In this document: positions 1-12,262 of the stretch, in pieces | How positions within the stretch are numbered: position 1 is the first letter of the stretch | Layout: the number at the start of each line of letters is the position of its first letter | Assembly: GCA_963921195.1 (NCBI GenBank) | Contig: OY992537.1 | Location: 75,770,894-75,834,893, forward strand | Origin: Pegoplata infirma | Taxonomy: Eukaryota > Arthropoda > Insecta > Diptera > Anthomyiidae | Reading direction: 5' to 3' | DNA length: 64,000 nt | Made by a program: the position numbers and the translations under genes | Notes under the pieces: model-generated | Seen by the model: the letters and a program-made list of their open reading frames with translations, nothing else | Told to the model about the DNA's origin: nothing | The model's database searches: none

Positions 1-1290
1 ATAACTCCCAATAGAAATGAAATAAATCCCAATTTTTTTTTAATATTAAATTTTTAACTGTTTAAATCACAAAAACACTTTAATTGTATCTCTTTAAAAA
101 ACAAATCTCTGAAGTGCCTGCAATCCCTTCTCAACTTTTTTGGGATGCAGACACATTGATTAAATTTCTTTTAATATTTGAATGATATCAGTATAATATT
201 TCATGCAATAGCTGACTTATCGCAGGTCTCTCTGGCGGCTGCGAGAAGAACAGAAATAAACTCCATAAAAATATGAACTCAAATTAAAAAAATATAAAAT
301 CATCTTGGTTAAAACAGTTAACAATCCACTCATAAAACTTAAAAACAGATTCCTGGAAGCCTTTTAGAGCTTCCAGGATTCTGTATAATAAATGTAGTAA
401 CAAAACGATTATTTGTTTGAAAAAAAATCGCGCGATTTTTTTTTTTAATTTTTTGTTAAAATCTCTTGTACAAATTTTTCGCCTGCGGCGCTTTCTTCAC
501 ACCCATACGCATTCAAATCTTTTCACGCATATAATCGTATTCCAACAACATATATTTCAAAATAAACAAAAGAGTGAGTGGGTTGTAAAAGACCGAAAGT
601 CCATTTCGCCTAGACTTTAAATAATATAATATACCTGCCAAACCAACAGGATCGTAAAACTTCTTATTACACCGGTTGCGGATCTTCAGTTTGTCATACA
701 ATACCTCTTAATTTTCATAAATTAAAACCATTGTTAGACGAACTCGAAATTTTTCACAATTACTTGCAGCATGCATTTCGCTTTAAAGCGAAATTTTTTT
801 GGATTTTGATTGACATTGATGTACTTCTGAGTGAATGGTTTTCTGAATTTATTTACAAGATAATTCAAAAAGCATTGAAAAAGAGTTTATTCTAGTTCGA
901 GGTCATTTACTTTTCCCGTAATAAATTAACTTTTCCTGAAAATAACTAAAGAAAATATCTAATTTTTATTATATTTAATGAAAAATTAAAGAAACTTGAA
1001 AATTCAATAAGTTAAATTTTTATTATCATAATTTACTCTAAAACTGTTGGGAGTTATTTCATTAAAATAGTTTGGGAGTTACTGCATAATGAAATAACTC
1101 CCAAACTTAAAAATGAAATATTTTCCAAAAAAAATGAAATAATCCCCGCAGATTTGGGAGTTTTTTCATTATGAAATAACTCCCAAATCGTATGGAAATT
1201 TTTGGGACTTATTGCATTATTTTTCTTGGGACTTATTTCATTGGGAGTTATTTCATGGCGCCTGTACATACAGTGGGAGTTTATTCTGAT
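1..1290. repeat. Region with GGGAGTTATTTCAT inverted motif cluster
   Basis: The window opens with 'ataactccca' and a weaker 'aaatgaaataaatccc'. Between about 1046 and 1260 the motif GGGAGTTATTTCAT and its complement recur many times, often head to head around 'aatgaaataactccc'. Copies are degenerate (gggagttactgcat, gggacttattgcat). The stretch 60-1040 is AT-rich with no recognisable gene. The motif at both margins suggests one repeat element with sub-terminal motif arrays, but I cannot fix its ends. Confidence 0.45.
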
Positions 1291-1445
1291 TCGAGTTTAG
1301 TCTGATTCGAGGCCTTTTCATGTTCCCCATTATGAATTAACATAACAAGTACTTATGATAACTCTACTTTCTTTACACAATTAAAAGGTCGAATAAATAA
1401 CTAATTTTTATTATTTAATAAAAATTAAAACACACTTGGTAACCC
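1275..1445. repeat. Dispersed repeat fragment, empty-site copy
   Basis: This segment carries 'gattcgaggccttttcatg', the 'gttccccattatgaatt' stretch and 'cataacaagtacttatgat'. The reverse complement recurs around 22090-23470, where an hAT-like element interrupts 'gttatcat'. Here the same site reads uninterrupted (…acttatgataactc…), so it acts as an empty-site control. The flanking 'gtcgaataaataac' tract is shared with 23490-23520. Confidence 0.6.
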
Positions 1446-1499
1446 TCTTGATACGAGAGAATTCGTTTTCTATAACAGAAGGCAAAAACAAAAACTGTA

Positions 1500-1606
1500 T
1501 TTAATATCTGCTAATAGCAGAACATGCAGTAACCAAAAAACTTGCTTTCAAATTATATTTGGTGTAATGCTGGTGGAACTTCGAAAATCATATTTGCTTT
1601 CTCACT
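1500..1606 (+). repeat. Repeat shared with the 21795-21905 hammerhead unit
   Basis: About 100 bases from 'ctgctaatagcag' through 'tgctttctcacta' are almost identical to 21797-21901. At 21.8 kb the homology continues into a hammerhead motif; here it stops at 1606, where the palindrome 1607-2184 begins. It is a truncated copy of the same dispersed unit. Confidence 0.65.
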
Positions 1607-2184
1607 ACCAAGGGCAGTCTCCCTGGTGTCACCCTCCGATCTTCATGAAATTTGGATATGTTGTTAAGAACGAAAATTAATTCGATCCTTTTTTTTTACG
1701 GGCCCAAACTCATTTTTAGGGGGGGTCGATTTGTATGGGGGGAAATTAACCTTTTTCAGTTTTTTACGATTGACATCTATTTAAACAAAATTAATATAGG
1801 CAAATGGGCTATCAGATTAAAGGTATTAAAAATACCTATCTCGTGGTGCTAACAACGGGCCAAAGAAGTTAATATTTTTCGACTTATTAACAAAAATGTC
1901 CGAAAATTTTGGTATTTTACTCAATATGACGAAAAGTTGTGCATGTTTGGACACGTTCTTAGCACACGTTGACATGTTTTCCAAAGATCTTTCATTTGGT
2001 ATGTAACATGACTAGGTTTCTTTGTATAGTATAGGAGATACCGTTTCTTCCCCCCTCGTTTTCACCCCATAAATAAGAATTTGGGCCGTAAAAAAAAACA
2101 TGAGTCCCTTTATTTTTCCTGCTCTACAAAACAAAACCAATTTCATAAAGATCGGCGGGTGACACTAGGGAGACTTCCCTTGTA
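1607..2184. repeat. Long palindrome (foldback) 1
   Basis: The left arm (from 'ccaagggcagtctccctgg') is mirrored by the right arm (to 'ctagggagacttcccttg'). Matching continues inward through 'tcttcatgaaat'/'atttcataaagat' and 'acgggcccaaa'/'tttgggccgt'. Arms are roughly 140 bases with a central part of about 300. The frame at 1652-1852 lies inside and is not a gene candidate. A transcript would fold into a hairpin. Confidence 0.7.
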
Positions 2185-3006
2185 AGTCGATTTATTCCAA
2201 GTTTAAACATTAAAAATTTAAAAAATGGGCCCGCATTTTTGATTCAATAATAAAGTAATTTTCCCAATAACCCAAACAAACAATGAACTTTTTAAAGTAC
2301 TGTAGAAATCTTTAAACACGAACTGGATAGATGCCTTTGAAACTAGTGACTAAATGAAGTAAAACTGCATTTACAGTTTTTCTTTTTGTGATCCTGTTTC
2401 GTGATTCTTAAAAGTTTTAGAGGATTAAATTTTATAAAAGATTTTTTGCAACTAGTGATAGCAAATCTCCCCTAATTTTTCTATTTTATTATTTTTACTT
2501 ATCAGGAAAAAGGAAGTAAGTTGCATCCTTTCAAAATGTATCCTTTAATATCATTAAAAATTTTCAACAAATATTTTGATAGAGTTTTCAAATGACTTTA
2601 TTTATACTTTATTTATACTGATATGGCAAAATAAAAAAATTAGGGAAGATCCGCCTCTTTCATTTGTCATCACCAGTATCATCCTAGGACAAGGTAACAG
2701 GATCACGAAATGAAAAACTGTAAATGAAGTTTTACTTCATTTGATCTCTACTTTCAGACGAATATCATCCGATTCATGTTTAATATTGGCTGTCGGACGG
2801 TGTATTAAATTAATTTAAAATTTTCTTTGTTTACAAAAAATTGGTGGTTAAAAGAACTAGAGGTCAGAAAAAGTGGATTTTCCTGCTGTACTTAAAAAAT
2901 TTCATGTTTTGTTTAGGATGTTAGAAAAATTAAGTGATCACAGAATAAAACTATTGGACCATTTTTTTAATTTTTTATGTTTGAACTTGGAATAAATCGA
3001 CTCTGA
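2185..3006. repeat. Long palindrome (foldback) 2
   Basis: The left end 'gtcgatttattccaagttt' is complementary to 'aacttggaataaatcgac' at the right end. Inner blocks also pair: 'gaagtaaaactgcatttac' (about 2357) with 'gtaaatgaagttttacttc' (about 2723), and 'gtgatcctgtttcgtg' with 'aacaggatcac'. The centre is near 2595. It abuts palindrome 1. No coding content seen. Confidence 0.7.
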
Positions 3007-3342
3007 AATATTTTTAAAAAATATTCTGAAAAATGTCTATAAATAATTTAATTTTCCAGATCGACTTCGCATAACTTTTATTATTTTCTCAATATGGACG
3101 CTATCAATCTTAAACTAAAGCTTTGGAAGTTACCTAAATAACAGTTTTTTAAATAATGCTCTTTTGATAATAATAACGTTTAGTATTGTTAACTTGACTT
3201 TAAAAAATTGCACCTACTATTAAAAAGGTTCCATTGTATTATCGGCCACTGTATGTGAACATAATTGGATAGTTTCCCGGAAAATGGGTCCCAAGTTCAA
3301 ACATGGACTGATTAGATCTATATTTTGTCAAATCTTTAATAA
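3007..3342. other. AT-rich spacer, nothing recognised
   Basis: No open frame, no TIR and no internal repeat longer than about 15 bases was seen in this interval. Confidence 0.5.
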
Positions 3343-3343
3343 C

Positions 3344-3606
3344 CCAGCAAAAAATAAACGGAGTGGTTCAAAAAGAATTAGTAGTTTCACTACATACAAA
3401 GTAGCGATAGGTGCCGAACTTCATAGTCCGTAGGAAGTGCTTTAAAAATCACTTCCAAAAATGACACAAAATAACCCCAGAAAAAAATAAACGAAGTGGT
3501 TCAAAAAGAATTAATGGTTTTACTACATACAAAGTAGCGATAGGTGCCGAACTTCATGTTCCGTAGGAAGTGCTTTTAAAATCACTTCCAAAAATGCTAC
3601 AAAATA
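3344..3606 (+). repeat. 133-bp tandem duplication
   Basis: Two head-to-tail copies begin at about 3348 and 3481. The anchor 'gtggttcaaaaagaatta' starts at 3363 and again at 3496, giving a 133-bp period. Both copies contain 'actacatacaaagtagcg' and 'taggtgccgaacttcat', with about 10 differences. Confidence 0.85.
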
Positions 3607-3902
3607 ACAATAAAACATCTTTCACCAGTTCTTTACTTAATGATTTGGAAGTACCTCATTCATATGTTCTTATGAATTAAATCAAATCACCACAACATAT
3701 GAAATTCTTTTTCAACTGAAACACTTAGAATGAGGGTGATACACGAAGTATGCAATTTTTTCTACGTCCAGCTTCGAAAAGTTAATAATTTAGGTTTTGC
3801 AATAAATGTGACAAAATTTGGTAATGGCATTTCATTTATCTTTATTTAGAGCTTAAAAAATCAAAAAGACGAAAATCGATTATTGATAAATTTTTCAAGT
3901 TA

Positions 3903-4399
3903 CAGTCAAACCCGGTTATAACGAACTCAGGGGGGCCAGTAATAAAAGTTCGTTATAGGCGAAGTTCGCTATAAGCGAGGTATATTTTTAGCAACAAAGA
4001 TTTATTTCAAAAAATAATAGATCCAATTTTGTTTAATTTGATGCTTTTTCATAAATAAACTACTAATTAAGAATAAAACATCAAAAATATAAATCAATTT
4101 TTATCAAAATTGTAATATAAACCAAAAATGTCCAACCTTTTGTGAGTGTGATAAACATGATTGCCGCACATTAAAAAAAATATTTGTGGGAGTTCGTTAT
4201 AAAAAGGTAAATAAACATGAAATTGTATTCGTGGAACCATAATGATCAGTTCGCTTTAGCCGAGGATTCGTTTAAACCGAGTTCGTTATACAAGAAGTAT
4301 TTTGTGTGAAAATTGATGCCAAAACGTCGGGACTTTAGAATTAGTTCGTTATAACCGAGAATTCGTTATAACCGAGTTCGTTATAACCGAGTTTGACTG
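3903..4399. mobile_element. pogo-like MITE with TA duplication
   Basis: The element starts CAGTCAAACCCGGTTATAAC and ends with the complement GTTATAACCGAGTTTGACTG, flanked by TA on both sides (3901-3902, 4400-4401). Sub-terminal 'gttcgttataaccgag' is repeated several times near the right end. TA duplication with CAGTC…TATAACGA ends is typical of pogo/Tigger-type Tc1-mariner elements. At 497 bp it has no transposase and is non-autonomous. A second copy is 9093-11212. Confidence 0.85.
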
Positions 4400-5579
4400 T
4401 ATATACAAGCAATTTGACGTTTAACTACCATTCTATATCTTATATCGAAAAAAAGTTGGTCCTAAATAAAACAAATACATTTACGAACTAAAGCGGATGT
4501 TGGTGCATCACATTATTAAAGATTGTTTAAGCTTTTTAGAAAATTGAGATTTAGGCTTTTGGTCAGAACAAACTGGTGAATCGATTCGTCGTGAATTTTT
4601 GTAGTTTTGTGATCTTTATAATTACTCCTTTTTTAATTTTCTATCACGTAAGGTTTTTAAGATATCCGTGTTTGAATATTGAAATATTTAGGTCTCCTCT
4701 GTAACGTATTCTTAAGTGGCTCAAACACAATAGTACTCGATTAAGTTAAAATAAGACATCTTTATTCCAAATCTGGTATCCAAATTTTTCTATCGGATAC
4801 TGTTTTTTAAATATTGGTGTTTGAAAAACTCAAACACCACTGTTGCGCACTTATATTCTTTATAAATCACACTAAAATTTTCAAACGCGAATATCTCAAA
4901 AACTGAACATGCTTGGAAAATATGGATTGAAGTTCTAGAATCAGGAGGTCCATTTTATATGAAATCAAGTCCTATTTGGTGGAAGCAACGTAAGAATACG
5001 TAACAGTTTTTTTTTTACTTTTTAACAGCGAATATCTCAAAACAGTACGTGCTAGAAAAATTTGGTCGGTAGATTTGGAAGCAGGAGACCAAAATCTATA
5101 AGGACCAGTTAGATATTTCACTGGGAGGTTTTTGCTGTCGAACAGTGTTTTTAGTGTAAATATAAAAAAATACTCTTTCAATCAATCTACAAAAATAAGT
5201 GAAAAAAGAACTTCTGATTTAGAAGTTCTAAATCACCAAATAAAAATGACATAATCACACCGAAAATGCCAAGAAATATGTACTTCTAAAGAAGTGATGA
5301 AAAAAGCGCTTCCAAAAGGTCAAGTTATATTAACATACGAATCACTACTTCAGAAGTTGTGATAAAAATGTTAATATATATGTACATAATAACCACTAGT
5401 GATGTATGTTATACTTAAGTGTCAATCTTTCGCCACTGAAAAGTGGCGGAAAAAAAGAATATACTTTGTGTGTCACGCCAAATTAAATTATCAATGTTTC
5501 AGTTGAAGAAGAAGTACATATGGTTCATAAGTTGTGGTGAATTTTGTAGTGAATGGTAAGCTCTTTTTTTTTGCTGGGA

Positions 5580-6620
5580 AGTGTTAAAAGCTTTTTCAAA
5601 TCAAATTTGAGTGAAAAAGGCTTCGTTTTTTGACAATAAACCCCTCTACTGAATATCGGGCGAAATTTTCACATGGGCCCTAAGTCCAAAAATGGTCCGA
5701 TGATAATCATAAGGTTATTAAAGTACGCTTTTACCATACACAAACAGAATTTTAATTAAATATTTTCTTTTTTCATGAAATTTGAGAGATTTATGTGAAA
5801 ATCGGGAAGGTGGTGTATACCCTAGTAAAAATATTATGCTAATTTTACTGAATAGATCTAATTTGATCCGTAAAATGGTTGTATCAAATAATATCTAATT
5901 GTATTACTTTAGATCAAAAAATATAAAAATTGATACAATTTGATCCTGAATTTGGTCAAATCTAATTAGATCAAATTGATCTTATAATATAAATTTTAAT
6001 ATAATTTGATGAGCAAAACCAAAATACGAATCTAATCATATATGGAGCAATATCTAACCATATAAAGTGGATCAACCGTATCAAAGTGATAGATACAATT
6101 TTATATAAATTTATACGGAAGCATATTAACTCATATAAGATTGTATCAAATTATATATGATTAGACCAGAAAATTTTTACTCGGGTATGGGAGCTACAAG
6201 AAGAACTGATCCGATTTCTTTAAAATTCGGAATGGTGATTTGTGTAGATAAAACACGATTACCTGCCAAATTTCGAAAAGATTCCTATTAAAATGCGGCT
6301 ATTAGAGTCATTTGAGCCAAAACTAAAGAGGAACCTTGTATAGGGGATAGGTATAAATATGGACCGATTTTTTCCAATTTCAATAGGCTTCGTCCTTGGA
6401 CTAAAAGTTTCAAGTTTAAGTCAATTGATTAAAAATTGCGACCTGTACATGGACAGACAGACACCCAGACGGACGGACATCGCTAAATCGTCTCAAAAAG
6501 TGACTCTGAGTCGATCGGTATACTTAAAAGTGGGTCTAGGACCAATAATTCGGATAGTTACAAACATCAGCACAAACTCATTATACTATGTACCACAGTG
6601 TGGTGTGGGGTATAAAAATG
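5580..6620 (+). repeat. Dispersed repeat with ACGGAC tract
   Basis: Blocks such as 'ctgaatatcgggcgaaatt', 'gggccctaagtccaaaa', 'ggacagacagacaccc' and 'gtgtggtgtggggtat' recur in reverse orientation between 11480 and 12260. The unit ends near the 'accacagtgtggtgtgggg' tract. It is interrupted by the MITE at 5820-6185. The frame at 6359-6679 is a by-product of the repeat. Confidence 0.65.
5820..6185. mobile_element. MITE, CCC(T/G)AGTAAAAA family, copy 1
   Basis: The left end is CCCTAGTAAAAA and the right end TTTTTACTCGGG, with TA on both flanks. The interior is built from 'gatcaaatt'/'atttgatc' and 'tatataatttgatac' motifs shared with copies at 48859, 50279, 51861 and 51882. There is no coding capacity. 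It sits inside the dispersed repeat 5580-6620. Confidence 0.75.
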
Positions 6621-8346
6621 AACCTATTTCCAATTTCATTCAAATATGTAAGTCGTTATTAAACATTCTGAAATTTTAGTTTTCTTTAACACAAATTTTG
6701 AAAATCAGAAAAAAATATTAACTTTATACAAAAAACTTGAAGTGATTTTTTGAAAAAGGTTAAGATATATAAAATTCAGATTTCAGTGGTGGAATTTTTT
6801 TTTTTTTAATCGAATAATTCAATTATTATTTAAAATTTTTCTTTTAAATTGTCTTATTTGCAAATCTGATATTTGTAAAAAATTTAAAAAAAGTTGTATC
6901 CCTATTATACAACACACTTACAAAATCGTTTAAAAAATAAAATATTTTGATTTAATAGCAAAAATATTTGATAAATATTTATTTATTAGCACAAACAGCA
7001 CATGTATGTAATACACAAACATATTTGGTACTGTTTTATCCTTTTATATTGCTCTTTTTGACATTTTTATAGTAATTAACTTTTGTAAGAAAAAAAAAAC
7101 TAAAACTAAATAAACTATTTTATACAATAACCCTGACAAAGTTGTAAAAATAAAAACTTCAACAGCAACAACAAAAGTAGGAAAAAAGTAAAATATTATA
7201 TATGAATAAAAAAAAAAATTGAAGAGAAAAATACATATTACAATATATATAAGTAATAAAGTAAAATATTTTATTTGGCATAAAGCCAAAGCAAAGCCTT
7301 GAAAAAAAAAAAATACACAGTCATATATAGAAAATAAAACAAGGAACACAATATACATATATGGAACATCTATGGCTCGAGTAACAAGAATATTGTATGC
7401 AAAAAAACGATATTTAAAATCGAAACATATGTTTTATTCTTAACATTTTTCTGATCATTTTGGTAAAAATTATGGCAAAATCGGTCGAGGGGCTAGGAAG
7501 TTATGAATAAATCCAGATGAATTTCAATATATTTTACGTTAAATTCTTCCATTTTGTTTTGCTTGCTTTAACTACAACCACAACAAAATGTTGTTGATGT
7601 AGTGTAGTGAAGCAGTTAAAAAACAAAATACTGTGTCTTATGCTTGCTGTTGTATTAGTTTTAAGCGCAATTAGTATTTTAAAAATGTTTAACTTTAAAG
7701 TTTTATATCTTTTGTGCCTTCAAATAGGTACAAATTATAAAATGTTCAAAACTTACTATCTGCAGTGTAATAACACAGCAGATAGCAAGTTTTGAATATT
7801 CGCCTTCGATATATATATTATATATATGTTCGTATATATAATGTAAAATATAATATAAAGATCGGAAACTCATTTACGGTTCCGAGTCCGTTCTTACTTC
7901 AATTTTAGAATTTTGGCACTTATGACTTTCTTTCTTAGGAGGACAGTATAACATTTTTTTCCAAAATAAACTAATCATACTTTGTGTGCATATCGAGGCT
8001 CAAGTGTACAAACTGTGTATTTAGTTTAGTAGGAAGAATAAAAAAAATTATAAGTGTTATCTAAGCCACAACAAAAAGAAAAAAGTCGAACACACAAAAA
8101 AATATATAAACTTTGAAAAAAAGCTTTTGAAAATGAATAACAGCAAACTGCAAAAAAAAACGTTATTTCTCTTTTTTTTCATTATTTAAGGATAACAAGT
8201 TAAGAGACGCCAGCATATTTTTTAATATTCCACATTTTTCATTATACATTTTGTGCTACATAAATATATATTTGTGCCCTACGCCACAATTTAAAAAAAA
8301 GTTAATATTTTAATTTCATATGGAAATTTGAAACAATCCAGCAAAA
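6621..8346. other. AT-rich interval without recognised genes
   Basis: Long A and T runs dominate. A TA-rich microsatellite lies at about 7808-7850. The hydrophobic reading frame on the minus strand at 7044-7358 is made of T-rich codons and shows no family motif. An inverted pair 'acttactatctgcagtgt'/'cagatagcaagttt' occurs near 7752-7794. Nothing else stands out. Confidence 0.45.
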
Positions 8347-9092
8347 AAAAATCATAAACAAGTAAAAACTCTATTCGACTGTGCCGATTTAAAAATACCC
8401 TAAACACTTTTTTGTATGCCCCCCCCTACTTACAACTAGTGAAAAAGGGTGTATGGGGCAATACGCGTCACCGGTCCACACCAAAAAACCGATTTAAGTA
8501 TAATTTAGCCAAAATGCTAAGATGTGTTAGGCAAAGATTATATTTGGATCAATTTTTATTGACACTTTGATGAGATAAAAACTTATTTTAAAAAATCTAT
8601 TTTTAAAGTGTTTTTGACGACCTTTTCAATGGCATTGGTGTTTTAAAAAAAAAATATAAATTTGCCGTCAAAAGTCAAGGTCAAATTATTAAAAAAAATG
8701 CCATCTTATAAATCCCATATTTTGAGATTTTTTCACTAACAACGAAGGGGTCCTGAACTTGCCGATTGTCCTGAAACCTGCATTTAGGAAAGAGGGGAGC
8801 AAAATTAAATTACTTGTTTTTTGTTTTTTTTTAGCTGCCTAATCTCACATTTAGTGGGTCAAAGGGGAGGGGAAAACGAGATTTTTCGTTTTTTTTGGGG
8901 TATTTTCCATTCCTTCAAAAGAAACTATATAAACATTTAAAACAGATGGAAAGGTTTTTTGAAGGCATATCCAATGCCTCATCGGCCGTGGCGAAATTCG
9001 GCTTCCTTGAGTTCGTTATTGTCAAAAATGTAAAAACGTTGGGGTAGTTTATATTGAGATGGATATACATACGACCCCCAAAATCATATATA
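8347..9092. repeat. Probable dispersed repeat starting AACAAGTAAAAA
   Basis: The start 'aacaagtaaaaactctatt' followed by 'cgactgtgccga' and a 'taccct' motif resembles the outer end seen at 32138 and, reversed, at 12240-12262, 36590-36615 and 39850-39872. A 'gaacttgccgattgtcctg' block follows. The right limit is set by the pogo-like MITE. No coding frame. Confidence 0.4.
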
Positions 9093-9180
9093 CAATCGAA
9101 CCCGGTTATAACGAACTCCGAGGGAACAGCAAAAATAGTTCGTTATAAGCGAAGTTCGGGGTATACTTTTTTTCAAACTA

Positions 9181-10811
9181 CACCCAAAAAATTTACCATT
9201 TACTGGCTACTAAGAATTTAACTAAGTCCCAGTTAAAATACACCTAACTGAGCCCCAGTTGTTTTCATTCGGTTGATGGTAACTAATTTTATAAAAAAAA
9301 ATTTAATTCAACCGAATTTCCAGTTACAGGCAACAGAAAATTAGTTAAATTTGTGAAATCGTTGAAAATAGTTAATAATAACTGGTTAATAAATAAAAAT
9401 TGTCAATGGGAACTGATGATTTTTCTTTAAGTTTCACCATTAAAAAAAAAGATTTGTAATTTTTTTATTTTTGCTATTTTATTTAAGACATCATTACATT
9501 ACAAAAACCATATAAAATCAGATTTTGAATTACCACATCTCAGACTTAGAACACCAAATTCTCTTCTTTACAGGCTGCTATCATATTTCTTCATGAAATA
9601 AATATTCGTTTTTTTTATAACGGAAAGACACACATTTGCATATATCGTGAACCTATATTCAAAATATGCCAACTCAAATTTGACGGAAATGAGTTTCCGA
9701 TGGCAAATTGCTCCCCTATGTAATACCTATCTGCCATAAAAATTTCAGAGCAAAAAAATAATTTGTTGTCGTATTACATCCATTTTTGTTATTCTGCCAA
9801 CTCAAAGTACATATTTTTTTGGTGGAAATAAATGCCAACTCCCTTTGTAAATTTCCAAAAATTTTTCAAAAATTTTTTTAAAAAAAATTAGACAACATAT
9901 CTTATTGCATTTGCCATGCTAAACACGAATCTTGTAAAGATTTTGATATCTAATGACTGGTTCTCGAGATATTGCCATTTTGAAAATATCGATAAATAGT
10001 GTTTGCAAAAAAAAAAATGCTTATATTTATGTAACTTTTAAACTTTTTATCAGATTGAAACATTATGAATGGGGCAAATAAAGTCAATGATATAAGCTTT
10101 CAAAATAGCTAGTTTGGAGTGACCCTATTGCAATACAGCGTGAGTTACAGAGTGCCAAAGTTGACCACCCTGAGATTAAAAGGCTTTCGGAGCTAGTAAC
10201 TTTTAAAAATATGCAAAGATTTTTAATTTTTTGTTCAGTTTTTGCAATTACCGTACTAAGGATAACAAAAACCAAAAAAAAAAAAAATTTAAAAATTTTT
10301 CCAAAAAAAATGTATTTTTATTTTCCGACAAAATATGCCAACTCTAAAAAAATATTTGTTTTTTGATATAGTAATAAATGCCATATCTGAAAAATACGCA
10401 AACAAGTGCAAAATATGAAAATTTTTGCATAGTTAAATATTGTTTAGAATATTTAAACCATCTTGTGGAAGATACATTGTTTATTTTTGCAATAATATGC
10501 GAAATAACTAGTTTTTTAGCTCTCCTGAACAGTAAGCTTTTTCGAGTTGGCATTTATTGAATATAGTTCGACGATATAATAAATATAAATCCGTGAGGGT
10601 TTTTTTCCTTTTTTTTATTTATATTTTAATAAAAACGATGTTGGTTTTTGAAATTTGTAAATAAATCAATGAAATATTATTAACAGGGTAACTGATAGAT
10701 AGTTTTAATTAATTGAAAATCCAGTTGTTTATCACTAACTCAGTTATTTTAAATTTATTTCAAATCAACTAAGAATTTTCGTAACTATCTAACTGGGAAA
10801 TTTTTTCGGTG
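9181..10811. mobile_element. TIR element CACCCAAAAAATTTACC, TA duplication
   Basis: The element begins CACCCAAAAAATTTACC and ends GGAAATTTTTTCGGTG, flanked by TA (9179-9180, 10812-10813). Sub-terminal sequence is rich in 'aactgg'/'ccagtt' motifs and 'aattagttaaatt'. Comparison of the host MITE with 3903-4399 supports these borders. No transposase. The end type matches 58773-59320. Confidence 0.75.
9642..10577 (+). mobile_element. Element with ~34-bp imperfect TIR, copy 1
   Basis: The left end 'atatcgtgaacctatattc' plus 'aaaatatgccaactc' is mirrored at the right by 'gagttggcatttattgaat' plus 'atagttcgacgatat'. 'Gccaact' recurs inside (9670, 9797, 9835, 10337). A shorter copy in the opposite orientation lies at 49263-49823. 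The small frames at 10084-10560 fall inside and show no protein family. Confidence 0.7.
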
Positions 10812-11212
10812 TAGTTTTATTTCCAAAAAAAATGGATCCAATTTTGTTTTATATGATGATTTTCTCGTAAATAAACTACTTATTAAGAAGAAATCATAAA
10901 AAATATAAGTAAATTTTATCAAAATTATAATATAAACCAAAAAATTCCAACCTTTTGTTAATTTGATAAACATGCTTGCCACACATTAAAAAACATTTAA
11001 GGAAGTTCGTTATAAAAAGGTATATATACATGAAATTGTGTTCGTGGGACCATAATAAGTAGTTCGTTTTAACCGAGGATTCGTTATAACCGAGTTCGTT
11101 ATAAAAGAAATATTTTGTGTGAAAATTGATGCTAAAACGTCGGGACTTTAGAATTAGTTCGTTATAACCGAGAATTCGTTATAACCGAGTTCGTTATAAC
11201 CGAGTTTGACTG

Positions 11213-11478
11213 TACCTAATAATCTCTATTAAAATTGATCTGGTCCGTATTTGTGCGTTTGGCGAAATTCCTATTAGTTAGTTTTATTCGGATTTCCCGA
11301 GAGCCCATATTTTCTCATAAGGTGGCAACCCATTTTTAAATTTGAGATTGGGCAGCTAAAAGCACAGGGAGCTCTTATTTTTCTCGCTCCATTCAAATAT
11401 TCTTGTTTCAGGACAATCGGTGGGTGCTCTGTGAAAGACCTTCCTTGTAAGTTTATTAGAAAGCTTGTCGTTTTTATA
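11213..11478. other. Short spacer, nothing recognised
   Basis: This holds AT-rich sequence and part of a block similar to 8750-8790 ('ggacaatcggtgggtgctc' against 'gaacttgccgattgtcctg'). No gene or clear repeat boundary was seen. Confidence 0.35.
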
Positions 11479-11479
11479 C

Positions 11480-12262
11480 CCTACACCACACTATGGTACA
11501 GGGTAAAATGGCTTTGTGCTGATGTTTGTAACTACCCGAAATATTGTTTCAAGACCCTTCTTCAAGTATACCGATTGACTCTGAATCACTTTATGAATCG
11601 ATTTAGTGATGTCCGTCTGTCCATGTAAACGTTGTCAGCACGATACAGGTCGCAATTTTTAATCGATTTGCCTAAAAATGGAAATTTAATTTCTTTTAAC
11701 TTAAGGATGAAGCCTATCGAAAATGGAAAAAAATCAGTTAAAAATTATACGTAGCACCCATACAAAAGTCCCCTCTAAATTTGGTTAAAATGATTCTAAT
11801 AACAGTGTTTTATTAGGTATCCTCTTGAAATTGAGCAGATAAAAGTATTTGGTATTCATAAATAATTACTCCAAATTTCGAAGAAATCGGGCCAGTTCTA
11901 ACTATAGTCGCCATACAAATAACCTTCCAATATTCACAAAAATCTCTCAAAATTCATGAAATTAAAAAAAAATTGTTATTAAAACTTTATGAGAATGCGT
12001 TAAACGTGTACTTTGGTAATCCAATTAAATCTTATTGTGATTGGGCCATTTTTGGACTTAGTCCCCATAGGCTTAGTTGCCCGATATTCAGTTAAATCGA
12101 TCTATTGGCAATTAAAATTAACCTTCTTCACTTAAATTTGGTTTGTGTGTGTGTTTTTACACTAATTAAATCTAACAAGAGAAATATCCAATCGGTCCAT
12201 GTTTGGACTGGGGACCCTTTTTCCGGAAAGCACTGGTGTAGTGTATAATATGGTTGGTCTTG
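11480..12262 (-). repeat. Dispersed repeat, inverted relative to 5580-6620
   Basis: It begins 'taccctacaccacactatgg' and contains 'tgatgtccgtctgtccatg', 'gggccatttttggacttag' and 'tgcccgatattcag', all reverse complements of blocks in 5580-6620. It ends 'actttttttacttgttt'-like with 'ggtcttgaccgactata'. The 11431-11628 frame is a by-product. Confidence 0.6.

Larger units (their letters stand above)
3343..5578. mobile_element. TIR element with CCCAGCAAAAAA ends
   Basis: The left end is CCCAGCAAAAAA and the right end its complement, TTTTTTTTTGCTGGG. Sub-terminal sequence is also inverted: 'caccacaacatatgaa' near 3690 against 'ttcataagttgtggtg' near 5525, and 'caactgaaacac' against 'tgtttcagttg'. 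Both flanks carry AA, which fits a 2-bp duplication. No transposase frame remains. A 133-bp tandem repeat (3344-3606) and a pogo-like MITE (3903-4399) lie inside. The 59535-59777 element has matching termini. Confidence 0.6.
9093..11212. mobile_element. pogo-like MITE carrying two nested insertions
   Basis: Ends are CAATCGAACCCGGTTATAAC and GTTATAACCGAGTTTGACTG with TA on both sides (9091-9092, 11213-11214). The outer parts align with 3903-4399, including 'tcgttataagcgaagttcg', 'atggatccaattttg' and 'cataataagtagttcg'. Relative to that copy it is split at 'aaacta' by the element 9181-10811, which itself contains 9642-10577. The nesting gives a relative insertion order. Confidence 0.85.

Noticed and set aside
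7044..7358. 104-codon minus-strand hydrophobic frame resembling a membrane protein
   Set aside because: Phe/Ile/Leu content comes from T-rich sequence; no conserved residues and no flanking gene structure.
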